From assembly GCA_964460985.1 (NCBI GenBank), contig CAYWQX010000008.1, positions 4,548 through 68,547 of the forward strand: 64,000 nt of DNA, written 5' to 3'. The notes under the pieces are model-generated. The model did not search any database, was not told the DNA's origin, and saw only the letters and a program-made list of their open reading frames with translations. Position 1 is the stretch's first letter; each line of letters opens with the position of its first letter. The position numbers and the translations under genes were made by a program. Source of the stretch: CAZABG01 sp964460985. Lineage in GTDB: Bacteria; Chlamydiota; Chlamydiia; Chlamydiales; Parachlamydiaceae. Shown piece by piece: positions 14,811 to 23,845 of this stretch.

Positions 14811-17393
14811 ATGCACAGCCAAAAAATCCGCCAAAATTTTCTTGAGTATTTTAAAAAACAAAAACATACCTGGGTTCCCTCTTCTCCCGTAGTCCCTTAC
14901 GACGATCCGACACTTCTGTTTACAAATGCCGGTATGAATCAATTCAAGGATGTGTTTCTAGGTAAAAGTAATCGGGACTACAATAGGGCTGCCTCCAGTC
15001 AAAAATGTGTGCGTGTAGGGGGCAAGCATAACGATTTAGAAAATGTGGGGCATACAAGCCGCCATCTTACCTTTTTTGAAATGCTCGGCAACTTCTCTTT
15101 CGGAGACTATTTTAAAGAAGAGGCGATTAAGTTTGCCTGGGAAGTGTCGACTCAAGTGTTTGAATTCGAGCCTGAAAGAATCTGGCCGAGCGTATTTAGA
15201 GAGGATGATGAGGCGTTTGAAATTTGGACAAAATATGTCCCTTCTTCGCGGATCACCCGCCTTGATGAAAAAGATAATTTCTGGGCGATGGGAGAAACTG
15301 GCCCTTGCGGTCCTTGCAGTGAGCTTTATTATGACAAAGGCCCTAAGTTCGGCAAGTTTGGAAGCGTTAAAGAAGATGTGGATGGAGAAAGATTCTTGGA
15401 GTTTTGGAATCTTGTCTTTATGCAATTTAACCGGGTGGATGGAAATCTAAATAAACTGCCTAAGCCCTCTATTGATACCGGAGCTGGCCTTGAACGGGTT
15501 GTCAGCTTGAAGCTTGGGGTCGATTCGGTTTTTGAAACCGATATCTTAAGAGCCCTTATTGCAAAGACGGAAGATGTTTTAAAAGTTAAATATGAGCAAA
15601 ACGAAAAGGCTGCCGCCTTCCGAGTGATTGCCGACCATCTCAGGTCTTTAAGTTTTGCGATCGCCGATGGAGTTTCCCCTTCTAATGTCGATCGGGGCTA
15701 TGTGCTTCGGAAGATTTTACGCAGAGCCGTGAGGTATGGAAGAGGGCTTGGAGCTGAAAAGCCTTTCTTAGGTCTTATCTTCCCGGAGTTAATCACGCAA
15801 ATGGGAACGGATTACCCGGAGCTTAAGAAGAGTGAAAATCGTATTCTCGAGACCCTTGCGGTTGAAGAAGAGAGTTTTCTTAAAACCCTTAAAAGAGGGG
15901 GCAATCTCCTAAGCTCGATCATTCAAGATTCGAAGAAGGAAGGGATCATTAAAGGGGATGAGGCGTTCAAACTAAAAGACACCTATGGGCTTCCTTTAGA
16001 AGAGATCTTGTTGATCGCTAAAGACTCCCATCTGAAAGTGGATCTCGATCGCTATGAGGCGCTTGAAGCTGAAGCCCGGGAGAAATCTAAAGCCTCGAGA
16101 AGCTCAACCAAGCAGACAGCCGAGCAAAATCTCTTTGAAGGGATGGCTCCTACCCGCTTTTTAGGGTATGCAGAGCTCTCCGAGCCTGCCAAAATCGTGA
16201 AGATTGTAAGGGACGGCCATTTTGTGGAGGCTCTTCAGGAAGGCCAGGAAGGGATGCTCATTTTAGATCAAACCTGTTTCTATGCGGAAATGGGGGGGCA
16301 AGTCGGTGATACCGGGGTCATTGTGAATGATACCGCCTCCTTTAACGTAACCGATACCAAAGCGCCGTTTAAAGGCATTCACGGGCATATTGGATCAGTT
16401 CAAAAAGGGTTTTTAAAGATCGGCGATGAAGTGACGGCTCAAGTAAATCCTGAGAGACGCCATCTCATTGAAAACAACCACACCGCGACCCACCTTCTGC
16501 ATTGGGCACTTCATCAAGTGCTTGGCGAACATGTGAAGCAAGCTGGATCGGTGGTCGATCATGAAAAGCTCCGTTTTGATTTTAGCCATCATAAGGCGCT
16601 GACCGATGAAGAAATTGCTAAAATTGAAGATCTCGTCAATGCCGAGATCCAACGCAATCGAAAAGTTCAAACCTACGAACTTCCCTATGAAGAGGCCTCC
16701 AAACGCTCGGATATTAAGCAGTTCTTCGGTGAAAAATATGGCTCTCAAGTTCGCGTGATTGACATTGAAGAATCCAAAGAGCTCTGCGGAGGCACTCACT
16801 TGAAAGAGCTTGGCACGATCGGCCTTTTCCGTATCGTGAAAGAAAATTCGATTGCAGCAGGGGTAAGACGTATCGAGGCTGTCACTCGGGTTAAAGCCAT
16901 CGATTTTGCACGCGGGTTTGAAACGGCATTAAAAGAGACGGCGGCAAAGCTTAAGACAACGCCTGAAAAACTGAATGAAAGAATCGATAAGCTCTTAGAA
17001 GAGCAAAAAGCAATGGAATCTGAGCTCAAAGCGTTTAGAAAAGAGAAGCTCGATGGGATCGTCAAAGATCTTCAAAAAGATCGGGTGAGTCTGAAGGGAA
17101 TCGATGCAATCATTGCCTCTGTAAAATTGGCCGATGCAGACTTTAAAGCCCTTAGCGATCAATTAAATAGCCAGGTGGGACTTCTTATCTTGGCGAATGA
17201 TCAAGGGGCCAGATGTTCTTTGATGGTACGCAGTAAATCGGCTGATTTCGATGCAGGTAAAATTATTAAAGCGATCGCTCCCATTGTGGAAGGAACGGGC
17301 GGCGGAAAAGCCGACTCAGCCCAGGCAGGTGGTAAAAACAGCGCTAAAATTCCGGACGCCCTTCAAGAGGCACGGCATATCATCGGTTTATGA
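14811..17393 (+). CDS. alaS: Alanyl-tRNA synthetase
   Basis: An 860-residue class II aminoacyl-tRNA synthetase. The catalytic N-terminus has FTNAGMNQFKDVFLG and RHLTFFEMLGNFSFGDYFK; the editing domain has NHTATHLLHWAL (about residues 553-564) and CGGTH (about 659-663), which supply the zinc ligands that clear mischarged Ser and Gly. The C-terminal domain includes the coiled-coil and GGGKADSAQAGGK, typical of AlaRS. Length is near the usual 870. Its stop overlaps the mfd start (ATGA, 4 nt), giving coupled expression, as in C. trachomatis where alaS and mfd are adjacent. Confidence 0.97.
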   Translation: MHSQKIRQNFLEYFKKQKHTWVPSSPVVPYDDPTLLFTNAGMNQFKDVFLGKSNRDYNRAASSQKCVRVGGKHNDLENVGHTSRHLTFFEMLGNFSFGDYFKEEAIKFAWEVSTQVFEFEPERIWPSVFREDDEAFEIWTKYVPSSRITRLDEKDNFWAMGETGPCGPCSELYYDKGPKFGKFGSVKEDVDGERFLEFWNLVFMQFNRVDGNLNKLPKPSIDTGAGLERVVSLKLGVDSVFETDILRALIAKTEDVLKVKYEQNEKAAAFRVIADHLRSLSFAIADGVSPSNVDRGYVLRKILRRAVRYGRGLGAEKPFLGLIFPELITQMGTDYPELKKSENRILETLAVEEESFLKTLKRGGNLLSSIIQDSKKEGIIKGDEAFKLKDTYGLPLEEILLIAKDSHLKVDLDRYEALEAEAREKSKASRSSTKQTAEQNLFEGMAPTRFLGYAELSEPAKIVKIVRDGHFVEALQEGQEGMLILDQTCFYAEMGGQVGDTGVIVNDTASFNVTDTKAPFKGIHGHIGSVQKGFLKIGDEVTAQVNPERRHLIENNHTATHLLHWALHQVLGEHVKQAGSVVDHEKLRFDFSHHKALTDEEIAKIEDLVNAEIQRNRKVQTYELPYEEASKRSDIKQFFGEKYGSQVRVIDIEESKELCGGTHLKELGTIGLFRIVKENSIAAGVRRIEAVTRVKAIDFARGFETALKETAAKLKTTPEKLNERIDKLLEEQKAMESELKAFRKEKLDGIVKDLQKDRVSLKGIDAIIASVKLADADFKALSDQLNSQVGLLILANDQGARCSLMVRSKSADFDAGKIIKAIAPIVEGTGGGKADSAQAGGKNSAKIPDALQEARHIIGL

Positions 17394-20300
17394 ACACGCT
17401 AAACTCTCCTCAGATTGAAGAGCTGAAAAAGGCCTTGTTAAAAGGCCGGTCGGTTTTGATCGAGGAGCTTTGGAACGCTCCTAAGGCAGGTATCGCTGCC
17501 TTAAGCGCGGAAACGCTTAAAAAGAATGTCCTCATTTTATCAGGACAGTCTTTAGAAGAGGCGAGACTGTTCCACGATTTTCCTTTTTTTACCTCCTTGC
17601 CGGTGGTAGATTTTCCTGCCTGGGAGACGCTTCCCTCCGAAGAGATTGCCCCTAGCCCCGATATTGTGGGGGAGAGATATAAAGTTCTTCGCGATCTTGG
17701 AAAGTCTCCAACTATTCTTCTTGCAAATTTGCAAAGTGTTCTCCAAAAACTGATTCCTCCTAAAGAGTTTTACCCGCTAAACCTGAAGTTATCCCCCGGG
17801 ACCTCTTTTTCTTTTGAAGGCTTTCAAGCCAAATTAAATGAGATGGGCTATCACAAAAACGCTCTCGCAACCGATAAGGGAGAATATGCTGTAAGGGGAG
17901 GTATTATTGATGTCTACCCGGTTTCCTCGCCCGATCCCTTCCGGATTGAATTTTTTGGTGACGAAATTGCCTCCATTCGTATTTATGATCCCATCGGCCA
18001 GCGCTCGATCAGGTCCGTTGAATCGGTAGATTTTACGCCCGCTCTTGAACTTGAGATGATTCAAAAAGAGGGGGAGCTTAGCACTCTTTTTGACTATCTC
18101 GGACCCGATACGCTCATTATCTTGGATGATCTTCTTGCTCTCGAAGATCGTTGGGCGACTTTAAAAACGATGATCACCCCGCATACAAAAGGGTTCATGT
18201 CGTTAGATGAGCTTTTTGAGAAGATCAAGCCTCTACAAAAAATCTTTTTGACCGATCACCCGATTGAAGAGCTCTCATCGATCAAAGTGGATAAATCGCG
18301 GCGCTACTACTCGCAAACTGAAACGCTGACTCCGATTAGTTTTGAAGCCTTCAATCAAGAATTTGAGGCGGATCGATTCAAACACCCCTTTTTCCCGATC
18401 ACAGAATTTTTATTTGAAGAGGAGGCGGTCTCTTCGGCAGAAATTTTATCTAAAGTCACCCAGCTTAAAGACTTTAACGTCTTATTTCTAACCCATACAG
18501 AAGCTGAAAAAGATAATTTAAAAAGACAGCTGGAAGGTCTTTCTATCTCAACCCACCACCATTTTCAAGAGGGTTATCTTTCTTCAGGATTTATTGTACC
18601 GGAAGAAAAGAGAGTGGTTCTTCCTTTCACCGAGATTACCCACCGCTACAAGATCCGCCGTCAAAAACTCCGCTCGACCTACCATGTACCTACCTCTGAG
18701 CTCTTCGAGATCACTCCGGGAGAGATGGTGGTTCACTTCCACAACGGGATCGGCAAGTACTTAGGGATTGAAAAAAGGCCGAATGCCGAGGGGCAGGTTC
18801 TTGAGTATTTTGTCATTGAATACGCTGAACAAGCGAAACTCTTCGTGCCTCTGAATCAGGCGCACCTCATTTCCAAATACATCGGATCGAACGAAATAGT
18901 CCCTGAAAGGCATAAGCTGGGGTCTAACCGCTGGAAGATCCAGAAGGATAAAACCCAAAAAGCGCTTGTCAACTATGCCTCCGATCTTTTAAAGGTTTAT
19001 GCCGAAAGGGAGATGAAAGGGGGATTTGCCTTTTCTGAAGACTCGGATGACATGCGTGTCTTTGAAGATGAGTTTCCTTATTCTGAAACGGAAGATCAGC
19101 TGAGCGCGATTGCCGCCATTCGCCAGGATATGATGTCTCCGAGAGCCATGGATCGACTGGTTTGCGGGGATGTAGGCTATGGCAAGACGGAAGTGGCCAT
19201 GCGAGCTGCCTTTAAAGCGGTGGTCGACGGGGGCAAACAGGTCGCAGTCCTCGTTCCGACCACGGTGCTTGCCATGCAGCACTATGAAAACTTCACCGCC
19301 CGAATGGAGAACTTTCCTATTCGGATCGGTGTTCTCTCCCGATTTAGAAGCACGAAAGAGATAAGAGAGACGCTAAAACAGACCGCTGAAGGGAAGATCG
19401 ACATTTTAGTTGGAACCCACCGGATCATTTCCGAAGATGTTAAATTTAAAGACTTGGGTCTTATCATCATTGACGAAGAGCAGCGTTTTGGAGTGAAGGC
19501 AAAAGAGCATTTAAAGACCCTTAAAACAGGCGTCGATTGCCTCACTTTATCGGCAACTCCGATTCCCCGCACCCTCTACATGTCTCTCATGGGTGCTCGG
19601 GACATGTCAGTGATTGCGACACCTCCCCAAGATCGTATGCCGATTAAAACGGTCATGGCAGAGCCCTCAGACAACACTTTAAAAACCGCTCTTCTTCGCG
19701 AACTTGCAAGAGATGGCCAAGCTTACATTATCCATAACCGGGTCGAGACGATCTTCAATGTGGCGGATCGCATCAAAACGATGCTTCCGCAAGCGAGGAT
19801 TGCAGTTGCCCATGGCCAAATGAGTTCAAAAGAGGTGGATGAAGTTTTTCACGCCTTCAAAAGCGGAAGAGCCGATATTCTGGTAGCGACCACCATCGTT
19901 GCTAATGGAATCGATATTCCTAATGCCAATACCATCCTCATCGACCGGGCCGATACGTTTGGTCTCGCTGAACTCTACCAGCTTCGAGGAAGAGTCGGGC
20001 GCTGGAACCGGCGGGCTTACGCCTACTTCCTTGTCAATAACTTGCGCGTTTTGTCAGAATTTTCCCGTAAACGTCTTCAAGCGCTTGCAGAAGCTTCCGG
20101 TTATGGGGGAGGGATGAAGGTGGCGATGCGGGACCTTGAGATAAGGGGAGCCGGCGATATCTTAGGCTATGAACAGTCGGGCCATGTCTCCTCGATTGGG
20201 TTCCACCTTTACTGCAAACTTCTGAAGCGTACAATTCAAACCTTGCAAGGTAAAATCCCTTCGATCATTACTGAAACTAAGCTCGAGCTTCCGATCGATG

Positions 20301-20653
20301 CCCGCCTGCCTGAAAATTATGTAAACGATATCTCTCTTCGGATGGAAATGTATCAGCGTTTAGGCGAGGCGCTCTCTTTCGAGCAGATCGACGCTCTCTT
20401 TGACGAATTGAAAGACCGCTTTGGCCCTCTTCCAAAGCCAGCCCTCTGGCTCTATCACTTTACCAGGGTGCGTGTCTTCGCCTCCGTCCACGGCTTTACG
20501 AGCCTCAAAGCGGAAAAGCGCTCTATTTATGCAGAAAGGCAAAAAGGATCTGATAACCTGGTTAAAAAAATCTTATTCACAATCCCCTCCTCTCCGAAAG
20601 AGTTTGAGGAGAAGCTGATCCCGCTCCTCAAGAAAGAGTTCTATATCAAGTAG
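17390..20653 (+). CDS. mfd: Transcription-repair coupling factor Mfd
   Basis: A 1087-residue DNA translocase that removes RNA polymerase stalled at lesions and recruits UvrA. UvrB-like domains lie at the N-terminus; GEMVVHFHNGIGKYLGIE (about 444-461) is the RNA polymerase interaction/Tudor-like region; GDVGYGKTEVAMRAAFK (near 592) is Walker A, DEEQRFG (near 695) the DEEQ box, and the RecG-like TRG region follows (LYQLRGRVGR near 865). C-terminal D7 domain is present. Length is normal. It ends overlapping by 8 nt the convergent F-box-like gene, with no terminator between. Confidence 0.97.
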   Translation: MNTLNSPQIEELKKALLKGRSVLIEELWNAPKAGIAALSAETLKKNVLILSGQSLEEARLFHDFPFFTSLPVVDFPAWETLPSEEIAPSPDIVGERYKVLRDLGKSPTILLANLQSVLQKLIPPKEFYPLNLKLSPGTSFSFEGFQAKLNEMGYHKNALATDKGEYAVRGGIIDVYPVSSPDPFRIEFFGDEIASIRIYDPIGQRSIRSVESVDFTPALELEMIQKEGELSTLFDYLGPDTLIILDDLLALEDRWATLKTMITPHTKGFMSLDELFEKIKPLQKIFLTDHPIEELSSIKVDKSRRYYSQTETLTPISFEAFNQEFEADRFKHPFFPITEFLFEEEAVSSAEILSKVTQLKDFNVLFLTHTEAEKDNLKRQLEGLSISTHHHFQEGYLSSGFIVPEEKRVVLPFTEITHRYKIRRQKLRSTYHVPTSELFEITPGEMVVHFHNGIGKYLGIEKRPNAEGQVLEYFVIEYAEQAKLFVPLNQAHLISKYIGSNEIVPERHKLGSNRWKIQKDKTQKALVNYASDLLKVYAEREMKGGFAFSEDSDDMRVFEDEFPYSETEDQLSAIAAIRQDMMSPRAMDRLVCGDVGYGKTEVAMRAAFKAVVDGGKQVAVLVPTTVLAMQHYENFTARMENFPIRIGVLSRFRSTKEIRETLKQTAEGKIDILVGTHRIISEDVKFKDLGLIIIDEEQRFGVKAKEHLKTLKTGVDCLTLSATPIPRTLYMSLMGARDMSVIATPPQDRMPIKTVMAEPSDNTLKTALLRELARDGQAYIIHNRVETIFNVADRIKTMLPQARIAVAHGQMSSKEVDEVFHAFKSGRADILVATTIVANGIDIPNANTILIDRADTFGLAELYQLRGRVGRWNRRAYAYFLVNNLRVLSEFSRKRLQALAEASGYGGGMKVAMRDLEIRGAGDILGYEQSGHVSSIGFHLYCKLLKRTIQTLQGKIPSIITETKLELPIDARLPENYVNDISLRMEMYQRLGEALSFEQIDALFDELKDRFGPLPKPALWLYHFTRVRVFASVHGFTSLKAEKRSIYAERQKGSDNLVKKILFTIPSSPKEFEEKLIPLLKKEFYIK

Positions 20654-21797
20654 CCGCTGGTTCATAAACAAAAATTTCTTTGCCAATCGTTGTAAATATC
20701 TGCCTCTCATCCCCTTCGATAAGATCAAATTTGACCGATATTTTTTTAACGAACGATCCTAGGGCTAAATTCCAAATTTCTGTGCCCGCATCTGTTTTAA
20801 GAAATAGATAATCCCCTGCGATGTGAGCTTGTTGTATGCTTGAAGCCTTTTCATGCCGCATGCTTTGAAGAAGTCTTAATTTTTGAAGAAAAATATCGTA
20901 AATATGGATGACGCCTTTGTCGTTTATATAAATCCAGTGCCCTTTCCATTCTAAAGACTTATAATGATTATCATTTATAGAGGAGTATGAAACAGGGCAC
21001 TCTGAAAGGGGGGTCAAACATTCAGTGTAAAGAGTGGCAAATCCCATTTTATAGGCCAAAGCGATAAGATGGACACCTACCTTCGTAAATAAGCGGCTAC
21101 AATGGTAAACAGTCTCATCCAAAGTTTTTGCGCCGCTCAAATGATATCTTGAAAAGGTTTGCCTGGACGCATCCACTACCACAAAACCGGTTGAAAAGGT
21201 GAAAATATCGGTAACATTTTTTACATAGATCGATCGAATAGATTGCGGCTGATGGACAGATTGAAAACACAAAGATTTAATTGATGAGGGAGTAGTTAAG
21301 TCTTCATAAACAACGACGGATCCATGTGGAGCTATAAGTGATTTTTCGTGGGTTAAACGATTTGAATGGAGTTTGACCTCTAACTCCTGTTCTCTTTTAT
21401 GCAATGTGTAGGTTGTTGTGTAGGCAAGAAATTGAAAATCGTCATTCATGACCACAATTCTATGCACCGGAAAGTTGGGCTCAAGGGGATTTTCTGCAGC
21501 TTCTGTGCGTGTCGATCTCATAAAATACTTAAAGCTACGAAATCCATCGGATATTAAGTATCGAGATGAAAGCGCCAGAACATTAATCTTGTTCGGCGTT
21601 GAAAGGCATAAAAGGGGAGGTTGTTTTAAGGCAAGATTAAGCCCTTGAGAAAGCAGGTATAAACGGGCCTGGTAAAACCTCTTACAAGTTAAACTCACGT
21701 TTAAAGAACAATACTTCTTGAAAATAAGAATCAGCACGTCGAACGGACAGACAGCAAAAAAAGGGGTATTCCGGTCTGAATGGATAGAATGAATCAT
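20646..21797 (-). CDS. F-box-like protein with a putative beta-propeller C-terminus
   Basis: A 383-residue protein. Residues ~15-45 (CPFDVLILIFKKY, then VSLTCKRFYQA) fit a compact F-box, the eukaryotic motif that binds Skp1 in SCF ubiquitin ligases, although the middle helix seems shortened. The rest is beta-rich, with repeated segments such as GVHLIALAYKMGFATLY, KGHWIYINDKGVIHIYD and AGDYLFLKTDAGTEIWNL that look like blades of a propeller, a common substrate-binding fold of F-box proteins. No signal peptide, so delivery would need type III secretion. It overlaps the 3' end of mfd by 8 nt. Confidence 0.6.
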   Translation of the reverse strand: MIHSIHSDRNTPFFAVCPFDVLILIFKKYCSLNVSLTCKRFYQARLYLLSQGLNLALKQPPLLCLSTPNKINVLALSSRYLISDGFRSFKYFMRSTRTEAAENPLEPNFPVHRIVVMNDDFQFLAYTTTYTLHKREQELEVKLHSNRLTHEKSLIAPHGSVVVYEDLTTPSSIKSLCFQSVHQPQSIRSIYVKNVTDIFTFSTGFVVVDASRQTFSRYHLSGAKTLDETVYHCSRLFTKVGVHLIALAYKMGFATLYTECLTPLSECPVSYSSINDNHYKSLEWKGHWIYINDKGVIHIYDIFLQKLRLLQSMRHEKASSIQQAHIAGDYLFLKTDAGTEIWNLALGSFVKKISVKFDLIEGDERQIFTTIGKEIFVYEPAAT

Positions 21798-21839
21798 TTT
21801 TGTGGTAAAACTTTAACCAAGACAGAGTTTAAAATGAAC

Positions 21840-22697
21840 TTATTTAGGGTCTTCCTTCTTTTCAAAACGGCGTCTTGAACCTCTATAAATCCCTTTAGGG
21901 TGATTTTGAAGGGATATGTCAATTTTTTGGAGGATGCGAATCCCTTTTTCCACGTGATTTGCTGTGTAGAGCTGCTGCACTTCGTGGGAAGATTTTTTCG
22001 TTTTAATGCCATCAGGGGTTAAGGGTAGATCGGAGACGAGCAGGAGAGCTCCAAGAGGAAATTTGTAGTAATAGGAAGCGGTAAAGAGGGTCGCGCACTC
22101 CATTTCGATCGCCTGGGGGCGGGTTTCCTCTAATTTTTGTTTGAACGGGACGTTGAATTCCCAGAATCTCTTGTTGGTCGTGTAGGTGATGCCGATGTGG
22201 TAGGTCGATTTATCGTTATCTAAAATATCATACACATGCTTTTGGACGAAAAAGTTTGCCATGGCAGGAACTTCGGGGGGAAAATAGAAGTCGGAAGTCC
22301 CTTCTGCCCTGATCGCTGCGACAGGCACAAAATAATCTCCCACCTTAAAATGGCGGCGAAGACCTCCGCACATTCCTAATAAAATAGAGGCTTTAATGGG
22401 AAGCTGCGCGATAAGATCGATCACAAGGGCGGCGGCAGGAGATCCAATTTTGAAATCGAGGATAGAAATGCCCTCTTTAGGGGAGTGGGCCACTTTAAAC
22501 ATCGAGCCTTCGACGATGGGAACTTCCCTTGATTCGGAAAAATACTGCACGTACTTTGGGAAATTGGTTAAGAGAAGGTAGGGCTGGAAATCGGCAATGG
22601 AAGAGCCTGAGTATCTTTCCAGTGTGTCGTGAGCGATTTTTTCCTCCATCGAATCGACGGTTGGCGATAAAATATTTTCTTTAAGATTCTCTATCAT
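21840..22697 (-). CDS. amn: AMP nucleosidase-like phosphorylase-superfamily enzyme
   Basis: Started at the ATG at 22697, which overlaps the upstream stop as ATGA; about 285 residues. It belongs to the purine nucleoside phosphorylase/nucleosidase superfamily: ILLGMCGGLRRHFKVGDYFVP (phosphate/ribose loop) and AIEMECATLFTASYYYKFP (the 'EME' ribose-binding segment) plus LLVSDLPL are seen. The size fits the short AMP nucleosidases of Bacteroidetes/Chlamydiae, which split AMP into adenine and ribose-5-phosphate. An amn next to efp and tkt is recalled in C. trachomatis. Another nucleosidase substrate (for example in the futalosine route) cannot be excluded. Confidence 0.8.
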   Translation of the reverse strand: MIENLKENILSPTVDSMEEKIAHDTLERYSGSSIADFQPYLLLTNFPKYVQYFSESREVPIVEGSMFKVAHSPKEGISILDFKIGSPAAALVIDLIAQLPIKASILLGMCGGLRRHFKVGDYFVPVAAIRAEGTSDFYFPPEVPAMANFFVQKHVYDILDNDKSTYHIGITYTTNKRFWEFNVPFKQKLEETRPQAIEMECATLFTASYYYKFPLGALLLVSDLPLTPDGIKTKKSSHEVQQLYTANHVEKGIRILQKIDISLQNHPKGIYRGSRRRFEKKEDPK

Positions 22698-22918
22698 GAC
22701 CAATCAAATTCCGTTTTAGAAGGTTCTCCAAAAAGAGGGCCAATCGGTCCCATCGGTTTTGTGGCTTTAAAAAAATAGCTGCAATTGGGGCAGGTTAATT
22801 TTTTAAAATACATGCCCGAAGCATAGTCCCATTTGCCTCGAGATTCAAAGATATTTTTGCAATGAGGGCATTGGTGGTAGCGAATCGATATATTGAAGGT
22901 ATGCGGTCCATCACTCAT
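22694..22918 (-). CDS. Small zinc-ribbon protein
   Basis: Started at the ATG at 22918 (MSDGPHTFNISIRYHQCPHC), giving 74 residues. Two CxxC pairs (CPHC ... CPNC, about residues 17-46) define a zinc ribbon. The start overlaps the stop of the upstream small gene in ATGAGTGA, and the stop overlaps the amn start in ATGA, so three genes are translationally linked. A longer reading from 22999 exists but runs out of frame through the upstream gene. The target of the ribbon is unknown; it has no membrane segment. Confidence 0.6.
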   Translation of the reverse strand: MSDGPHTFNISIRYHQCPHCKNIFESRGKWDYASGMYFKKLTCPNCSYFFKATKPMGPIGPLFGEPSKTEFDWS

Positions 22919-23111
22919 AAGGTAGAAGCCAATGGAAGAATCTTCGGATAAGATGCGGTTTTTTAGGTTTTGGGGTGTGGTAGGTATTACCCCAGCCATT
23001 TAACTCATGCATCTCAATCCCAGGAGACGAGAGGTTTTGCTCCTTTTTCAGGGGCTGGTCTAAAGGATAGTCTTTGTATTCCTTATGCCACATGAGGATA
23101 TGTATACTCAT
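22911..23111 (-). CDS. Small basic protein, unknown
   Basis: A 66-residue protein (MSIHILMWHKEYKDYPLDQP...). It is rich in Lys, His, Pro and aromatic residues and ends with an amphipathic RRFFHWLLPYE. No known domain and no clear ribosome binding site before the ATG at 23111. Evidence that it is real is mainly positional: it ends in a tight ATGAGTGA overlap with the zinc-ribbon gene. It could instead be a leader frame whose translation controls that gene. Confidence 0.42.
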   Translation of the reverse strand: MSIHILMWHKEYKDYPLDQPLKKEQNLSSPGIEMHELNGWGNTYHTPKPKKPHLIRRFFHWLLPYE

Positions 23112-23269
23112 TGTATCGGTAATTTACCAACAATATTCATTAGCCTATCCGGCAGTTTGAAGGCTGCATCGAAAAGGGTTAAACCGCAGAATCGCAAGTT
23201 AAAGCTCTTTCTTATAGACAAGACCCCTGTTCAATGCTAAAATAATCCATTATTTTTTTAAGGTTTTAT

Positions 23270-23845
23270 ATGGCACACACCACGACAAACGAAGTAAAAG
23301 GCGGCATGAAAGTCGTCATCGACGGGCAACCTTACAGCGTTGTCAGTAATGAATATATGAAGCCAGGCAAAGGCCGCGCGATTAACCGTATCCGAATTAA
23401 ACATCTTATCACCGGAAGAACGATTGAAAAAACGTTTACCTCCGGCGATAAAGTGGATTTAGCAGATGTGGAAGAGATCTACATGAGAATGCTCTACAAA
23501 GAAGGCGACAGCGTTGTTTTCATGAACGAAACGAATTTCGAGCAGCTCGCTATTCCCAACAGTGTTATTGGCGATACGATGAATTGGCTTTTGGAAGACA
23601 ACGTGTACGATATCGTATTCTATAACGGCGAGCCGGTGACTGTAGAAGCTCCTACCTTTATGGACTTGAATATTGTTGAAACGATGCCAGGCGATCGCGG
23701 CAACACCGCTTCCGGGCGTGTGTTAAAGCCTGCTAAAGTGGAAACAGGGGCAACCGTTCAGATTCCTATTTTCGTCGAAGAAGGGGAAAAAATCCGTATC
23801 GATACTAGAACCGGCGAATACGTTTCCCGCGTCAATGAAAAATAA
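23270..23845 (+). CDS. efp: Translation elongation factor P
   Basis: A 191-residue factor that relieves ribosome stalling at polyproline stretches. The N-terminal KOW-like domain carries YMKPGKGRA with Lys34, the residue that EpmA beta-lysylates; the OB domains follow, with the C-terminal signature IRIDTRTGEYVSR. The next gene encodes that ligase and overlaps efp by 11 nt, which supports modification by the EpmA route. AAGG lies upstream of the ATG. Chlamydiaceae carry two efp genes; a second copy is not in this window. Confidence 0.96.
   Translation: MAHTTTNEVKGGMKVVIDGQPYSVVSNEYMKPGKGRAINRIRIKHLITGRTIEKTFTSGDKVDLADVEEIYMRMLYKEGDSVVFMNETNFEQLAIPNSVIGDTMNWLLEDNVYDIVFYNGEPVTVEAPTFMDLNIVETMPGDRGNTASGRVLKPAKVETGATVQIPIFVEEGEKIRIDTRTGEYVSRVNEK

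Noticed and set aside
15043..15450. Open frame inside alaS in another phase
   Set aside because: alaS is unambiguous across this stretch; the frame is a shadow of its codon bias.
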